This document shows, one piece after another, positions 17,942 to 26,172 of a stretch of 40,554 nt of DNA (position 1 is its first letter; every line of letters begins with the position of its first letter). The translations under genes were made by a program, and so were the position numbers. The notes beneath the pieces are model-generated. The model did not search any database. It saw only the letters and a program-made list of their open reading frames with translations, and was not told the DNA's origin. Origin of the DNA: Chloroflexota bacterium. GTDB lineage: Bacteria; Chloroflexota; Ktedonobacteria; Ktedonobacterales; Ktedonobacteraceae. The DNA lies in the NCBI GenBank assembly GCA_902810755.1, contig CADDYT010000050.1, forward strand, positions 1 to 40,554. The letters are read 5' to 3'.

Positions 17942-18750
17942 GTCTTCTTCTCCATTGTGCTCCTTCCCTTACCCATTGGAAGGCCCCAGGCGATTCGTCC
18001 TGCCACCTGAAAAGGGATGACCCCGTCGCTGTACGTTCTGAGCAGAATGCTTCTCGCCTCCCAATCAAAAGCTTCGGCTTGCGCCTGTCCCATACGCTCC
18101 CGAGAGAAGCCACTACGCGAATGATATGATTCGATGAAGTCTTCGAACGATTGCATGAATGGGATCGGCTGGGTCATCTTCTCACCAATCTTGTGAAACA
18201 GGCCATGTTCTTCCAACGCTTCAAGCATGTTGTAGGGTCCAGCATAGATATTCGTTCGGTACCGTGGCAGAATCTCGCCGAGCAGCGACCAGGGTTCGGG
18301 TACCATGACGTGATCCAGAATAGCAAGATAGCTTCCCGGCAGTAACACCTCATGAAACCGCGGCAGCACGATGCTCCACTCCATCCAGTGCAGGCTCTCG
18401 CCCGCCGTCACCAGTGCATAGGGTGGATAGAGTTCAATATCCTCAACTCGCCCATACAGCCAGCGCAAGCGGGGATGATCGCCATTGGGAAGGCGTTGGC
18501 CTTGCTTGATCATCGGCCACGAACAATCGACCGCATCCAGCCGCTCAACACGGTCTACAAGATAGCGTGCGATATAACCGATTCCGCAGCCCACATCGAG
18601 GACATGTCGAGGTTTTCCTTGAATGAGTTCCACCAGGATATCGAAGACCTCCGCTGGATAGGGCGGACGATGGCGGTAGGCCTCCACAACGCTGCGGTCC
18701 TGAAATGGTTCCGCATATTCGGAGGCCCATTGTTCTGGTTTGTGGAGCAT
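17938..18750 (-). CDS. Class I SAM-dependent methyltransferase
   Basis: A 270-aa Rossmann-fold methyltransferase of the Methyltransf_11/25 type. SAM-binding motif I is VLDVGCGIGYIARYL at about residues 52-66, followed by an acidic residue at the end of strand 2 (LDAVDCS). A C-terminal cap of about 110 residues contains several aromatic positions (SYHSRSGFSRERMG). The ATG at 18750 is preferred over the TTG at 18759 because AGGGGAG lies about nine bases before the ATG and almost touches the TTG. It sits between the SDR gene (57 bases upstream) and the nucleotidyltransferase (overlapping). A tailoring role in a small-molecule pathway is likely, with the target unknown. Confidence 0.82.
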   Translation of the reverse strand: MLHKPEQWASEYAEPFQDRSVVEAYRHRPPYPAEVFDILVELIQGKPRHVLDVGCGIGYIARYLVDRVERLDAVDCSWPMIKQGQRLPNGDHPRLRWLYGRVEDIELYPPYALVTAGESLHWMEWSIVLPRFHEVLLPGSYLAILDHVMVPEPWSLLGEILPRYRTNIYAGPYNMLEALEEHGLFHKIGEKMTQPIPFMQSFEDFIESYHSRSGFSRERMGQAQAEAFDWEARSILLRTYSDGVIPFQVAGRIAWGLPMGKGRSTMEKKT

Positions 18751-18807
18751 CTCTGTCAAACTCCCCTTTCAGTAGAGTGATAATCATTGTTTTGCTCGAA
18801 GCACACC

Positions 18808-19602
18808 CTACCAGATACTACGCACGAACCCTCCATCGATCACCATCGTTGTGCCGGTGATATAGGCTGCCTGCTGGGAGGCGAGAAAGGCGACCAGCGC
18901 TCCGACCTCTTCAGGGCGGCCGGCCCGGCCCATCGGGATCGCCCGAACCATCTCTTGCAAGGCTTGCTCTTCCGACAATCCTTGTGCCATTCTCGCTCGA
19001 ACACCTCCCCCATAGCGCAGGCGATCCGTGAGAATACGTCCCGGACAGATCGTGTTCACCGTAATGTGCTCCGGGGCCAGGTCAAGGGCCAGGGTCTTCG
19101 CCAGCCCCACCACGCCAGGACGAATGGCATTGGCCAGGACAAGTCCCTCGCTTGGCTGCTTGACCGAGGTGCTGACAATATGGAGAATGCGCCCGCCCCC
19201 TCGCTGCCGCATGCCTGGCAAGCTGAGGCGAATGAGGCGGACGGCGCTGAGCAATTCGGTTTCAAACGCCGCTTGCCACTGCTCATCAGAAAGGGATTCG
19301 AATGTTCCCATAGGTGGACCGCCCGTATTGTGAACGAGGATGTCGATGCCCTCAAACGCCTCCAGTGTTTTCGTCACCAGGGCTTCGATATCTTCTCGCC
19401 TGCTCACATCGGCGGGAAAGGCGCACACCCTCCTCCCGGTCCTCTCCTCAATCTCCTGTGCCGTCTGGAGCAGCGCCTCTTGATGACGAGCGGCGATCAT
19501 GACCTGCGCTCCCTCAGCAGCGAGTGCCAGAGCGCATGCTCGACCAAGCCCTTTACTTGCGGCTGTGACCAGCGCCACTTTTCCGTGTAATCCGAGATTC
19601 AT
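18808..19602 (-). CDS. Short-chain dehydrogenase/reductase with non-standard active site
   Basis: A 264-aa Rossmann protein of the SDR superfamily. It has an N-terminal nucleotide-binding motif variant (TAASKGLGRACALAL), an NTGG block and the C-terminal ITGTTMVIDGGF typical of FabG-like reductases. The catalytic YxxxK is missing: the aligned positions are Ala157 and Arg161 (LANAIRPGVVGLAKTL), preceded by STSVKQP. This pattern defines a known atypical FabG-like subgroup (BKR_like_SDR_like in CDD, as I recall it) whose chemistry is poorly characterised. The ATG at 19602 has GGAAGGAAG upstream. It lies 92 bases after the P450 gene and 57 before the methyltransferase, so a pathway with both is likely. 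Confidence 0.85.
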   Translation of the reverse strand: MNLGLHGKVALVTAASKGLGRACALALAAEGAQVMIAARHQEALLQTAQEIEERTGRRVCAFPADVSRREDIEALVTKTLEAFEGIDILVHNTGGPPMGTFESLSDEQWQAAFETELLSAVRLIRLSLPGMRQRGGGRILHIVSTSVKQPSEGLVLANAIRPGVVGLAKTLALDLAPEHITVNTICPGRILTDRLRYGGGVRARMAQGLSEEQALQEMVRAIPMGRAGRPEEVGALVAFLASQQAAYITGTTMVIDGGFVRSIW

Positions 19603-19694
19603 TGGCTCTTCCTTCCTTCTTTGAAAAACTTCTCTCAAACATCTTTTCAGATCCCATGGCTAGCATGAGGGTAGGCACTCAGCGAGATGGTCAG

Positions 19695-20909
19695 TTACCA
19701 GGCGACCGGCAGTGTTTCTGGGGTGCGCACAACCGGGACTGGCTTCCACTGAGGAATTGCCTCAACTATTTGCAAAGTAGGGAAGCGCGACAAGCAGGTT
19801 TCGAGCACTACTTCTGCTTCCAGTCGTCCAAGCTGCGCTCCCAGGCAATATCTGAAGCCTCTGCCGAACGTGAGATGCGGCCTGCTGCTTTTGTCGGTAA
19901 AGCGGGTGATATCGAAGCGATCTGGATCGGAATACACTTCTGGGTCACGATTGGCTGCTCCCAGGACAGCAAAGACGAGCTGTCCCTTGCGAAGGTGTTT
20001 GCCCCGTAGGGTGACGTCCTCAGAGACTCCTCTCCCAAAGAACTGGACCGGCGTCTCAAAACGTGCAGTCTCTTCGATTGCAGATCGCACGAGTGAGCGA
20101 TGGTGGAAGAGCAGCGACCACTGCTCAGGATGACTCAGCAGCGCCAGCAGCAAATTAGCAAGCAGGTATGTGCTGGTATCAGTACCCGCGAAAATGATAT
20201 TGATACAGATTGCGGCGATCTCTTCATCACTGAACTGCCCGTTTTGTTCATCTCGCGCCTGAATGATGGTATCGAGGAGTGCATTTTCTGGATGGCTTCT
20301 GCGAACTGCCACGAGCTCCAGAAAATAGGCCCGGAAAGCTTCCAGCACCTTCGCTCCCGCCTGATGTACCTCTGATCTGGCGAAGGGATCGGTCGCTGCC
20401 GATAAGGTGTGACAGCGCTCTGCAAACACTGCATAGTCGCTTTCCGGCACGCCCAGAATCTTGCTGATCACCATTAACGGAAGTGGATTGGCGAGATCGG
20501 TAACGATATCCATGCTCCTCTGCCCCTGAACGGGCTGGAGGAGGGTATCCACGCAGGCCTGAATGTGTGGACGAAGTTGCTGAACAGCCTTCTCCATAAA
20601 GGCATAGGCCAGCAGTGCGCGCGTGCGGGTATGTTCTGGTGGTTCCATGAAAAAGGGCATGTGCGTGAGCATCTCGGCAACCGATGGACCAAAATTCTGC
20701 TGCATGCGCTCCAGAAAGGCGCGTTTGTCAAAGCCGGGCTGGCTCAAGACAACAGCCGTTTCCGGGTAAGAGAACGTAAACCAGCAGTGCGTTTGCTCGC
20801 TCCAATAGACAGGGTCTTGCTCGCGAAAACGCCGGTAGTGGTCATACAGCTCTGTTGGATCGGTGATAGCAGCAAAGGGATTTCCAATGGGAGTGGTTTC
20901 AGAATCCAT
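19695..20909 (-). CDS. Cytochrome P450
   Basis: A 404-aa soluble bacterial P450 of normal length. Visible landmarks are the I-helix IIFAGTDTST, the ExxR motif in EETARFETP, and the haem loop FGRGFRYCLGAQLG with the iron-ligating Cys355. The usual His two residues before the Cys is Arg, followed by Tyr. The N-terminus has no membrane anchor. AAAGG lies about ten bases before the ATG at 20909. It is the first enzyme gene after the 881-aa regulator and is followed by SDR, methyltransferase and nucleotidyltransferase genes, so it probably hydroxylates a small molecule that the others modify. No ferredoxin or ferredoxin reductase gene is nearby, so redox partners must come from elsewhere. Confidence 0.93.
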   Translation of the reverse strand: MDSETTPIGNPFAAITDPTELYDHYRRFREQDPVYWSEQTHCWFTFSYPETAVVLSQPGFDKRAFLERMQQNFGPSVAEMLTHMPFFMEPPEHTRTRALLAYAFMEKAVQQLRPHIQACVDTLLQPVQGQRSMDIVTDLANPLPLMVISKILGVPESDYAVFAERCHTLSAATDPFARSEVHQAGAKVLEAFRAYFLELVAVRRSHPENALLDTIIQARDEQNGQFSDEEIAAICINIIFAGTDTSTYLLANLLLALLSHPEQWSLLFHHRSLVRSAIEETARFETPVQFFGRGVSEDVTLRGKHLRKGQLVFAVLGAANRDPEVYSDPDRFDITRFTDKSSRPHLTFGRGFRYCLGAQLGRLEAEVVLETCLSRFPTLQIVEAIPQWKPVPVVRTPETLPVAW

Positions 20910-21169
20910 CGCTCATCTGCCTTTCTTTTCGAGAATATGCTCTTCCTTTTGTACTCATAGAGGCACCCTGTTCTTCTCTTGAGAACTGCTTCAAGGTCTC
21001 TCGTGAGCAAGTATAGCCTGAAGAAAGGCTCTGGACTTATCACCAATTTAACATCCAGTTATGATGTGCCCTACACGATGATCTCCCTTCACCCATTGAC
21101 CGGGCAAAGTGCCATGACGGTGCTAAGGTGAACAATCGTTGCTTGAAAGGACCTCGCTCTGTATCGAGG

Positions 21170-23815
21170 CTACCTGGCAGTCAGGGGTTGGTCTTGCCTC
21201 TTTATGGCTTGCTCTGGTGTCAAGGTCTGTCCCTCGGCAAACGCGTGAGCGAAAGCCTGTTCCCCAAGCTCAGCACGGACGGTATTCACCATGCCCTCGT
21301 AGTCGGCGCGCTCAGCCCGAGTGCGTTCAAATGGCAGGAGGAGTGGAATAGGCCGACTCTGAACGTGACGCAGTGCTTCCAGCGCTCCCCAGAGCCGTGC
21401 GGCCCAGACCGGTTTACCTTGCCTGGCGACCGTCCCGCCAAATCCTTGCAGGCAGTACACGATGCCCTCGGTATCATCCGCCAGCCGGAACAAGACCACA
21501 CTTTCCTCGCACAACGCACAGGCCTCCGTCTCATCACCCCGGAGTAACGCGACCCTGGCCAGGTAGGAGAGCACCTGGGCGGCGCGATGCTGCTCTCGGA
21601 AAGCTCGATAGAGCGCCAGGCTCTCCTCCAGACGCGAGCGAGCTTCTGCCAGATGACCCTGCTCAAATGCGAAGCGTCCGAGCAGATACAAACCGGCGGC
21701 TGAACCGAACTGGTAATGCGTCTGCCTCGTGAAGGCCAGGCCTTCCTCAACGAGCGCCTGAGCATACGTTTTCTCATTCAGAGCGAAGAGTGCTCGCGCC
21801 AGGTGGAAGAACGACCAGACAATATCCTCGTTGTTGTTCATTTTCCTGAGCAACGCCAGGCTCTCCTCCAGAGAGGAGCGGGCTGCGGCATACTCGCCCC
21901 GTTCGATGGCGGCGATGCCCAGGAACAAGAGGATATAGGCCACGCTCCTGCCGTCGCCGATCTCCTCGGCGCAGGCACGGCACTCTTGAAGGAGGGATCC
22001 GGCCAGTGCGGTTTCACCCTTCCTGTAGGCGACGACTCCCAGGTGGTAGAGCGACCAGACCATTCCTCGGGTGTCGCTCACTTCGCGTTGTAAGGCCAAA
22101 CTCTGCTGACACAGTTCTTCAGCCCGATCACTCTCACCCTGCAAATATGCCAGCCATCCGGCATTGACGAGTGCTTTGGCCCGCACGGAAGGCGAAATCC
22201 CCTCGCTGTTGGCCAGCGCCCGATCCAACCAGGCGCGGCCTTCACTGACGGACCAACGCATGAACGAGAAATGTGCCAGGGCACCTGTCAAACGCAGGGC
22301 TGTCTCCCTCCTGGACTCATCCGCCTGCTCCAAAGACCAACTCAGTGCGGCACGCAGATTGTCCTGCTCTCGTTCCAATAGGTCGGACCAACGCACCTGC
22401 ACCGCTCCAAACAGATGCATTTCGGCCTCCTCCGCCAGGCGCAGATAATATGCAGCATGGGCTTGCCGTGTCGCTTCCAGCTCTCCACAGCTGGAGAGGC
22501 GCTCCAGGCCATATTCACAAATGGTCTCTAACATCAGCAAGCGCCCCGGATCATACTCTTCATCGCTCTGCTCTGTCCGGTACAGTAAGTGCTTATCCAG
22601 CAGCGAGATAACTCCATCCAATACGGATGCATTCATCCCATCAAGCAGGTCATAGAGAGCCTCCACCGCCTCGAGCCGACAACCACCAACGAACACGGCG
22701 AGTCGGCGGAAGAGGAGCTGTTCCTCTTTCGTGAGCAGCTCGTAGCTCCACTCAAGCGTGTTGCGCAAGGTTTGCTGACGCTCTGGCAGATCGCGTGGCC
22801 CTCTCGTCAAGATGGTCAGGCGATGCTCTAACCGTTCCAGTAGCCTAGACAAGGGGAGCAGCTTGAGCCGGGCTGCGGCGAGTTCAATCGCCAGCGGTAA
22901 ACCATCAACGCGCCGACAAATCTCCGCAATGAGCAGAAGGTCGTCATCGCTCAACTCAACGTCACGAATCATCTCTCGTGCTCGCTCGAGAAATAAGGCC
23001 ACCGCCCCAGTACACATCAGCCCCTCCCTCTCAGGAAAAGGCGCAGGATCCGGCAGCGTGAGCGGCTGGACAACAAACTCGCGTTCGCCACGCACATGCA
23101 GCACCTCGCGACTGGTGACCAGTAGCTTGAGGTGCGGGCAAGCAGCCAACAGGTCCACCAGGGCGGGAGCGGCTGCCACTACCTGCTCGAAATTGTCGAG
23201 CACCAGCAGCACGTGCTTGTCTTGCAGGAATGATTTCAGGTATTCAAGAGAAGGACGTGTACTGCTTCCGTGCAGCCCCAATGCCTGAGCAATGGTAGGA
23301 ACGACCATGGCAGCATCCCGCAGCGGTGCCAGCGAGACAAAGCAGACCCCATCCGTGAAGTGCTTCTGCATCTCATGGGCCACCTCGAGCGCCAGGCGTG
23401 TTTTGCCCACCCCACCAGTTCCCGTGAGGGTGAGCAAGCGCATCTTAGTATGCTGCAGCAGCGTACAGAGTTCGGCAATTTCCTGCTCTCGGCCAATCAG
23501 CGAGGTGGGGGGTAACGGGAGAGCTGAGCAAGCTGGTACCAGGTGTTCCTCTTGTAGTCCAGCCCCATTAGAGGCAAGACCGAGTTCTTCCGGTGTTTTC
23601 CCGAACAGTTTGCACAGCTTCTCACGAAAGTAGAGGCTTGGAATCGAAGCACCAGTTTCCCAGCGGGAGACCTCGACATCGCTGGTGCCGATCATCGTGG
23701 CGACGTAGACCTGCGTCCAGTTCTTCTTGAGCCGATGTGCCTTCAGACGCTCATTCGGAAAGCGCTTTGTCTTGACCTGTTGGGAAGAGGAGGCCTCTTG
23801 ATGCTTTTTGCTCAT
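21170..23815 (-). CDS. XRE-STAND(NB-ARC)-TPR regulator without LuxR domain
   Basis: This 881-aa protein is a paralog of the 975-aa regulator at 2541-5468. It has the same XRE helix-turn-helix ([20 protein letters not shown]; about 25-80), the STAND ATPase ([31 protein letters not shown]) and long TPR arrays. It stops at LTPEQAIKRQDQPLTAR, where the paralog goes on for about 90 residues with a linker and a LuxR domain. I found no LuxR-coding remnant in the 120 bases downstream. DNA binding must therefore rest on the XRE domain. The ATG at 23815 is chosen by alignment to the paralog; the frame continues to 23893. It heads cassette B, 260 bases before the P450 gene. Confidence 0.9.
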   Translation of the reverse strand: MSKKHQEASSSQQVKTKRFPNERLKAHRLKKNWTQVYVATMIGTSDVEVSRWETGASIPSLYFREKLCKLFGKTPEELGLASNGAGLQEEHLVPACSALPLPPTSLIGREQEIAELCTLLQHTKMRLLTLTGTGGVGKTRLALEVAHEMQKHFTDGVCFVSLAPLRDAAMVVPTIAQALGLHGSSTRPSLEYLKSFLQDKHVLLVLDNFEQVVAAAPALVDLLAACPHLKLLVTSREVLHVRGEREFVVQPLTLPDPAPFPEREGLMCTGAVALFLERAREMIRDVELSDDDLLLIAEICRRVDGLPLAIELAAARLKLLPLSRLLERLEHRLTILTRGPRDLPERQQTLRNTLEWSYELLTKEEQLLFRRLAVFVGGCRLEAVEALYDLLDGMNASVLDGVISLLDKHLLYRTEQSDEEYDPGRLLMLETICEYGLERLSSCGELEATRQAHAAYYLRLAEEAEMHLFGAVQVRWSDLLEREQDNLRAALSWSLEQADESRRETALRLTGALAHFSFMRWSVSEGRAWLDRALANSEGISPSVRAKALVNAGWLAYLQGESDRAEELCQQSLALQREVSDTRGMVWSLYHLGVVAYRKGETALAGSLLQECRACAEEIGDGRSVAYILLFLGIAAIERGEYAAARSSLEESLALLRKMNNNEDIVWSFFHLARALFALNEKTYAQALVEEGLAFTRQTHYQFGSAAGLYLLGRFAFEQGHLAEARSRLEESLALYRAFREQHRAAQVLSYLARVALLRGDETEACALCEESVVLFRLADDTEGIVYCLQGFGGTVARQGKPVWAARLWGALEALRHVQSRPIPLLLPFERTRAERADYEGMVNTVRAELGEQAFAHAFAEGQTLTPEQAIKRQDQPLTAR

Positions 23816-23889
23816 CGACGCTGCCCCGTCAGACAAAACCGCTTGAGATCGCTGCCATGTTGTAAGAAGATAGCAACTCTCTGGCAAGT

Positions 23890-23950
23890 ACATGTTACAT
23901 CACTTTCTTTCCCCCTCAGTATACTACATCGCGTGGTCAGTTTCTCAAAC
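23890..23950 (-). promoter_or_regulatory. Putative promoter of the cassette B regulator
   Basis: On the minus strand TTGAGA and TATACT are 19 bases apart, a possible promoter about 100 bases before the ATG at 23815. The words AGTATACT (23918-23925) and ACATGTTA (23890-23897, plus-strand reading) also occur upstream of the cassette A regulator, in the same order, with 20 instead of 31 bases between them. The difference is about one helical turn. Confidence 0.35.
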
Positions 23951-24000
23951 AGACGATCATCTATGACGAAGAGGAGAAGTGTATGCCACAAACTGAACAA

Positions 24001-25257
24001 TCAACCCTTACTCCAGGTGTAGCGCCCCACGTAGCACCTCCCGTTCCGATGCCAATGAGCAGAGCCAGCACTACAGGAGTGAAAAGAGATGGTAACTTGT
24101 CGATAAGAGCATGGTAAGTTCACACCTCCCTTTCGCGTCTTGCCGAATTGAGTGAGATCGTCTACGATGATGATGTCATACGGGATCGGCGGAAGATAGA
24201 GGCGTGCGAGCGCGCGGCGGTAATCCTGTTCCTGATCACCGATCAGGTCCTGGCAGATCGTCAAGACTTTCAATCCCTCTTGCTTTGCCAGCGCCTTACA
24301 GCGGGCTTCCCGCTCGGCAAGTTCGGTTTCTGTGGCAGCATACAGATAGATAGCAGTCTCGATGTCATGCTTGAGTTCGCGGGAGAGAGTTAGGCGTGCA
24401 TTTCTCTGCTCGATATAGCTCATAGGATGCTCCTGTTCTTGTGCTGGTGCGGGTGAGGGGGAATCGTTCCCCTTGCTGAAGAGCCGGGCCGCTGTATAGG
24501 TATCGACCCACTCTGGTCGGAGCGTTGGATCAGGCTGGAAGATGAAGGCTGTGAAGCGCTCATCCTCTTGCAAGATGGACTCGAAGTCGCCTGCCCCTCG
24601 TTCGTGAAGGCGCACACCCGGAGCTTTCATTTTCGTATAGAGCGTGAGCACCTCTTGCTTCTTGCGGCTAAGATCATGGAGCGAATGAACTAGCACGAGA
24701 TCTACTCGCCCCGCCCGGATATCCTCGAGGAGGGGTGTCTTGTCTGCGTGTTCTGCCTCATCGTAGATGGCAACGACCTGCCACCCCTGCTCTGTTGCGT
24801 ATGTTCGGCATTCACTCAGTCGGGAGGCATAGTGCCGTTTGGTACTTGCTGGCAGTCCGTCGGGTACCTTCTGGAGATAGATAGCGACTCGTGGCCGCTC
24901 TTGCAGTCGTTTGCGCCGCTGCTCGTCGGGCAGAGCGTACCTCTTTCTAAAGACATCAGGGATGGAGACGATCACAGTGCTCACTTCTTTCGAGGAAGAG
25001 AGTGGAGTGGGAAGGAGTCGGTGTTTGCTCTCTTGCCATTTCCTCAAAAGATACGCCTCGAGTTTGGGGAGCAGGTCGGCAAGGGCCTCTTCCCTGCTGG
25101 CTCCTTTCCCAACACAAAAGAAGAAGCCATCCCGGAAGGCGGCGTAGTAGCCATCTACTGGATCATCGGTCTGTGGCGCGGTGGTAACGACATAACGAAC
25201 CTGCCGAAGTCTCGGTGGTTCCTCCTGCGGGGGATTTTGCCTGTTTTTTCTCGTCAT
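24001..25257 (-). CDS. HicB-like domain fused to two recombinase-like domains
   Basis: The 418-aa protein has three parts. Residues about 18-75 resemble a HicB-like fold (YYAAFRDGFFFCVGKGASREEALADLL). Residues about 120-215 and 295-385 each look like the N-terminal catalytic domain of serine recombinases (RPRVAIYLQK...GWQVVAIYDE...VDLVLVHSLHDLSRK, and ETAIYLYAAT...DIIIVDDLTQFGK). In both copies the segment that should carry the nucleophilic Ser (Y.RVS-like) lacks it, so recombination activity is unlikely. There is no DNA-binding recombinase domain. The last 40 residues (after KTRKGG) are Cys/His/Trp-rich and look out of frame, so the 3' end may be damaged. An AAGGGAC-type ribosome site precedes the ATG at 25257. 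The role is unknown. Confidence 0.65.
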   Translation of the reverse strand: MTRKNRQNPPQEEPPRLRQVRYVVTTAPQTDDPVDGYYAAFRDGFFFCVGKGASREEALADLLPKLEAYLLRKWQESKHRLLPTPLSSSKEVSTVIVSIPDVFRKRYALPDEQRRKRLQERPRVAIYLQKVPDGLPASTKRHYASRLSECRTYATEQGWQVVAIYDEAEHADKTPLLEDIRAGRVDLVLVHSLHDLSRKKQEVLTLYTKMKAPGVRLHERGAGDFESILQEDERFTAFIFQPDPTLRPEWVDTYTAARLFSKGNDSPSPAPAQEQEHPMSYIEQRNARLTLSRELKHDIETAIYLYAATETELAEREARCKALAKQEGLKVLTICQDLIGDQEQDYRRALARLYLPPIPYDIIIVDDLTQFGKTRKGGVNLPCSYRQVTISFHSCSAGSAHWHRNGRCYVGRYTWSKG

Positions 25258-25515
25258 CTTGCGGTATGTCCCTTCTCATTTCTCTGCTCTGAATATTGTC
25301 GCACATGTGAAGGCAGGACTCTACCGAAGAGGGAGACGGGGCTGTTCTCTGTTCCTGTTCAATACGGTTTCGACAACGGTGAGAACGCTTTGAGGTCCAT
25401 CACCTTCCGGCTCTTTCACTGAAGATCTCGTTGCCAGTTTATGGGAATGCGAAGGATGTCCGAAGGCTGTCAATGCGCCTGAGAGTGAAGGGCAGCGTCT
25501 CATTCCTGCGTGGTT
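25258..25515. other. Intergenic stretch left of the att region
   Basis: About 260 bases upstream of the HicB/recombinase-like gene. A minus-strand frame through this stretch and the tRNA fragment is open, but it reads the typical false peptide produced by tRNA sequence (GRRDSNPRQPA). I see no gene or clear promoter in it. Confidence 0.4.
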
Positions 25516-25999
25516 GACCATCTGCCTCTCTTGCCTTACGAGAGGGTGGCGCGTATACTCTTTCCAGTGCATCTGATCCATGAGCATCTGCCTCAACATG
25601 CAGGCGACCATCTGTCTCAGATGAGCGTGGATCACCGTAAAAATGTATGAACGCTCTCCCAGAGCCATTTTGTAGCAGGCGAGTGGCGATCTTGCGACCA
25701 TCTGCCTTCCAAGCAGGCTGTCGCGGGTTCGAGTCCCGTCTCCCGCTCTTAACGAGCAACCGTCGCCCTCAAAGTGCTTCACAGGACGCTTGAGAACAAG
25801 CGAGCAGTGATGGCAGATCGAGGCGGCGGTTTTGTGTGTGTCTCACAAGCCTCCAACAGACACCTGCCTTCTCTTTCTGGCAAGCACCTGCCTCGCCTGG
25901 CACGTGTTGACAAAAGTGTTCGCAAGCGCATGAATACATGACCACCTGCCTTTCCATCCACGTAAGCACCTGCCTTCAGGAGTAGGCAAGCACCTGCCT
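25516..25999 (+). repeat. Nine copies of a 10-12 bp motif (GACCATCTGCCT / AAGCACCTGCCT)
   Basis: Copies start at 25516, 25582, 25606, 25696, 25859, 25882, 25940, 25964 and 25988, all in the same orientation. The core is CA[CT]CTGCCT (one copy CTGTCT). The first four are mostly GACCATCTGCCT-like; those on the integrase side are mostly AAGCACCTGCCT. Spacing is irregular, so this is not a CRISPR array. One copy is the anticodon-stem region of the tRNA fragment itself. Clustered short direct repeats beside a tyrosine recombinase gene resemble arm-type integrase binding sites; that function is inferred. Confidence 0.6.
25696..25747 (+). tRNA. tRNA-Gly(TCC) 3' fragment, probable att site
   Basis: The sequence folds as the 3' two-thirds of a tRNA: the end of the D stem (GACC), an anticodon stem TCTGC/GCAGG around the loop CTTCCAA (anticodon TCC, Gly), a short variable region, a T arm GCGGG-TTCGAGT-CCCGT and the acceptor strand CTCCCGC with discriminator T. 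The matching 5' acceptor strand (GCGGGAG) and D arm are absent upstream, so this is not a complete gene. A displaced tRNA 3' end about 450 bases from a tyrosine recombinase gene is the classic trace of integration into the 3' part of a tRNA gene. Confidence 0.75.
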
Positions 26000-26135
26000 C
26001 TTGCCTTCCTTCCCACAGGAGGCTAGAGGTCGCCTACCGAGATCCCTCGTTCTGAAGAAAGCCGACGCACGCAGAGGAAGACGGCGTCTCTGGTCTAACT
26101 GGGCACTGCTTCAGCATACTGACGTGTTGCACTGG

Positions 26136-26172
26136 TGCATCCCCTGGATCTCCAAGGGGGTCAGGGGATGCA
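26136..26172 (+). promoter_or_regulatory. Hairpin in the integrase leader
   Basis: TGCATCCCCTG (26136-26146) and CAGGGGATGCA (26162-26172) form a perfect 11-bp stem with a 15-base loop. The stem ends a few bases before the ribosome site AAAGGAG of the integrase gene. It could influence translation, stop upstream transcription or be a protein-binding site; there is no T-run for a normal terminator. Confidence 0.5.

Noticed and set aside
25321..25782. Minus-strand open frame of 153 codons and a related 106-codon frame
   Set aside because: They read through the tRNA fragment (GRRDSNPRQPA is the usual false peptide from a tRNA 3' end) and have no ribosome site or family.
25516..25999. Short repeats considered as a CRISPR array
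   Set aside because: Units are only 10-12 bp and spacing is irregular (from about 23 to over 160 bases), so they do not fit a CRISPR array.
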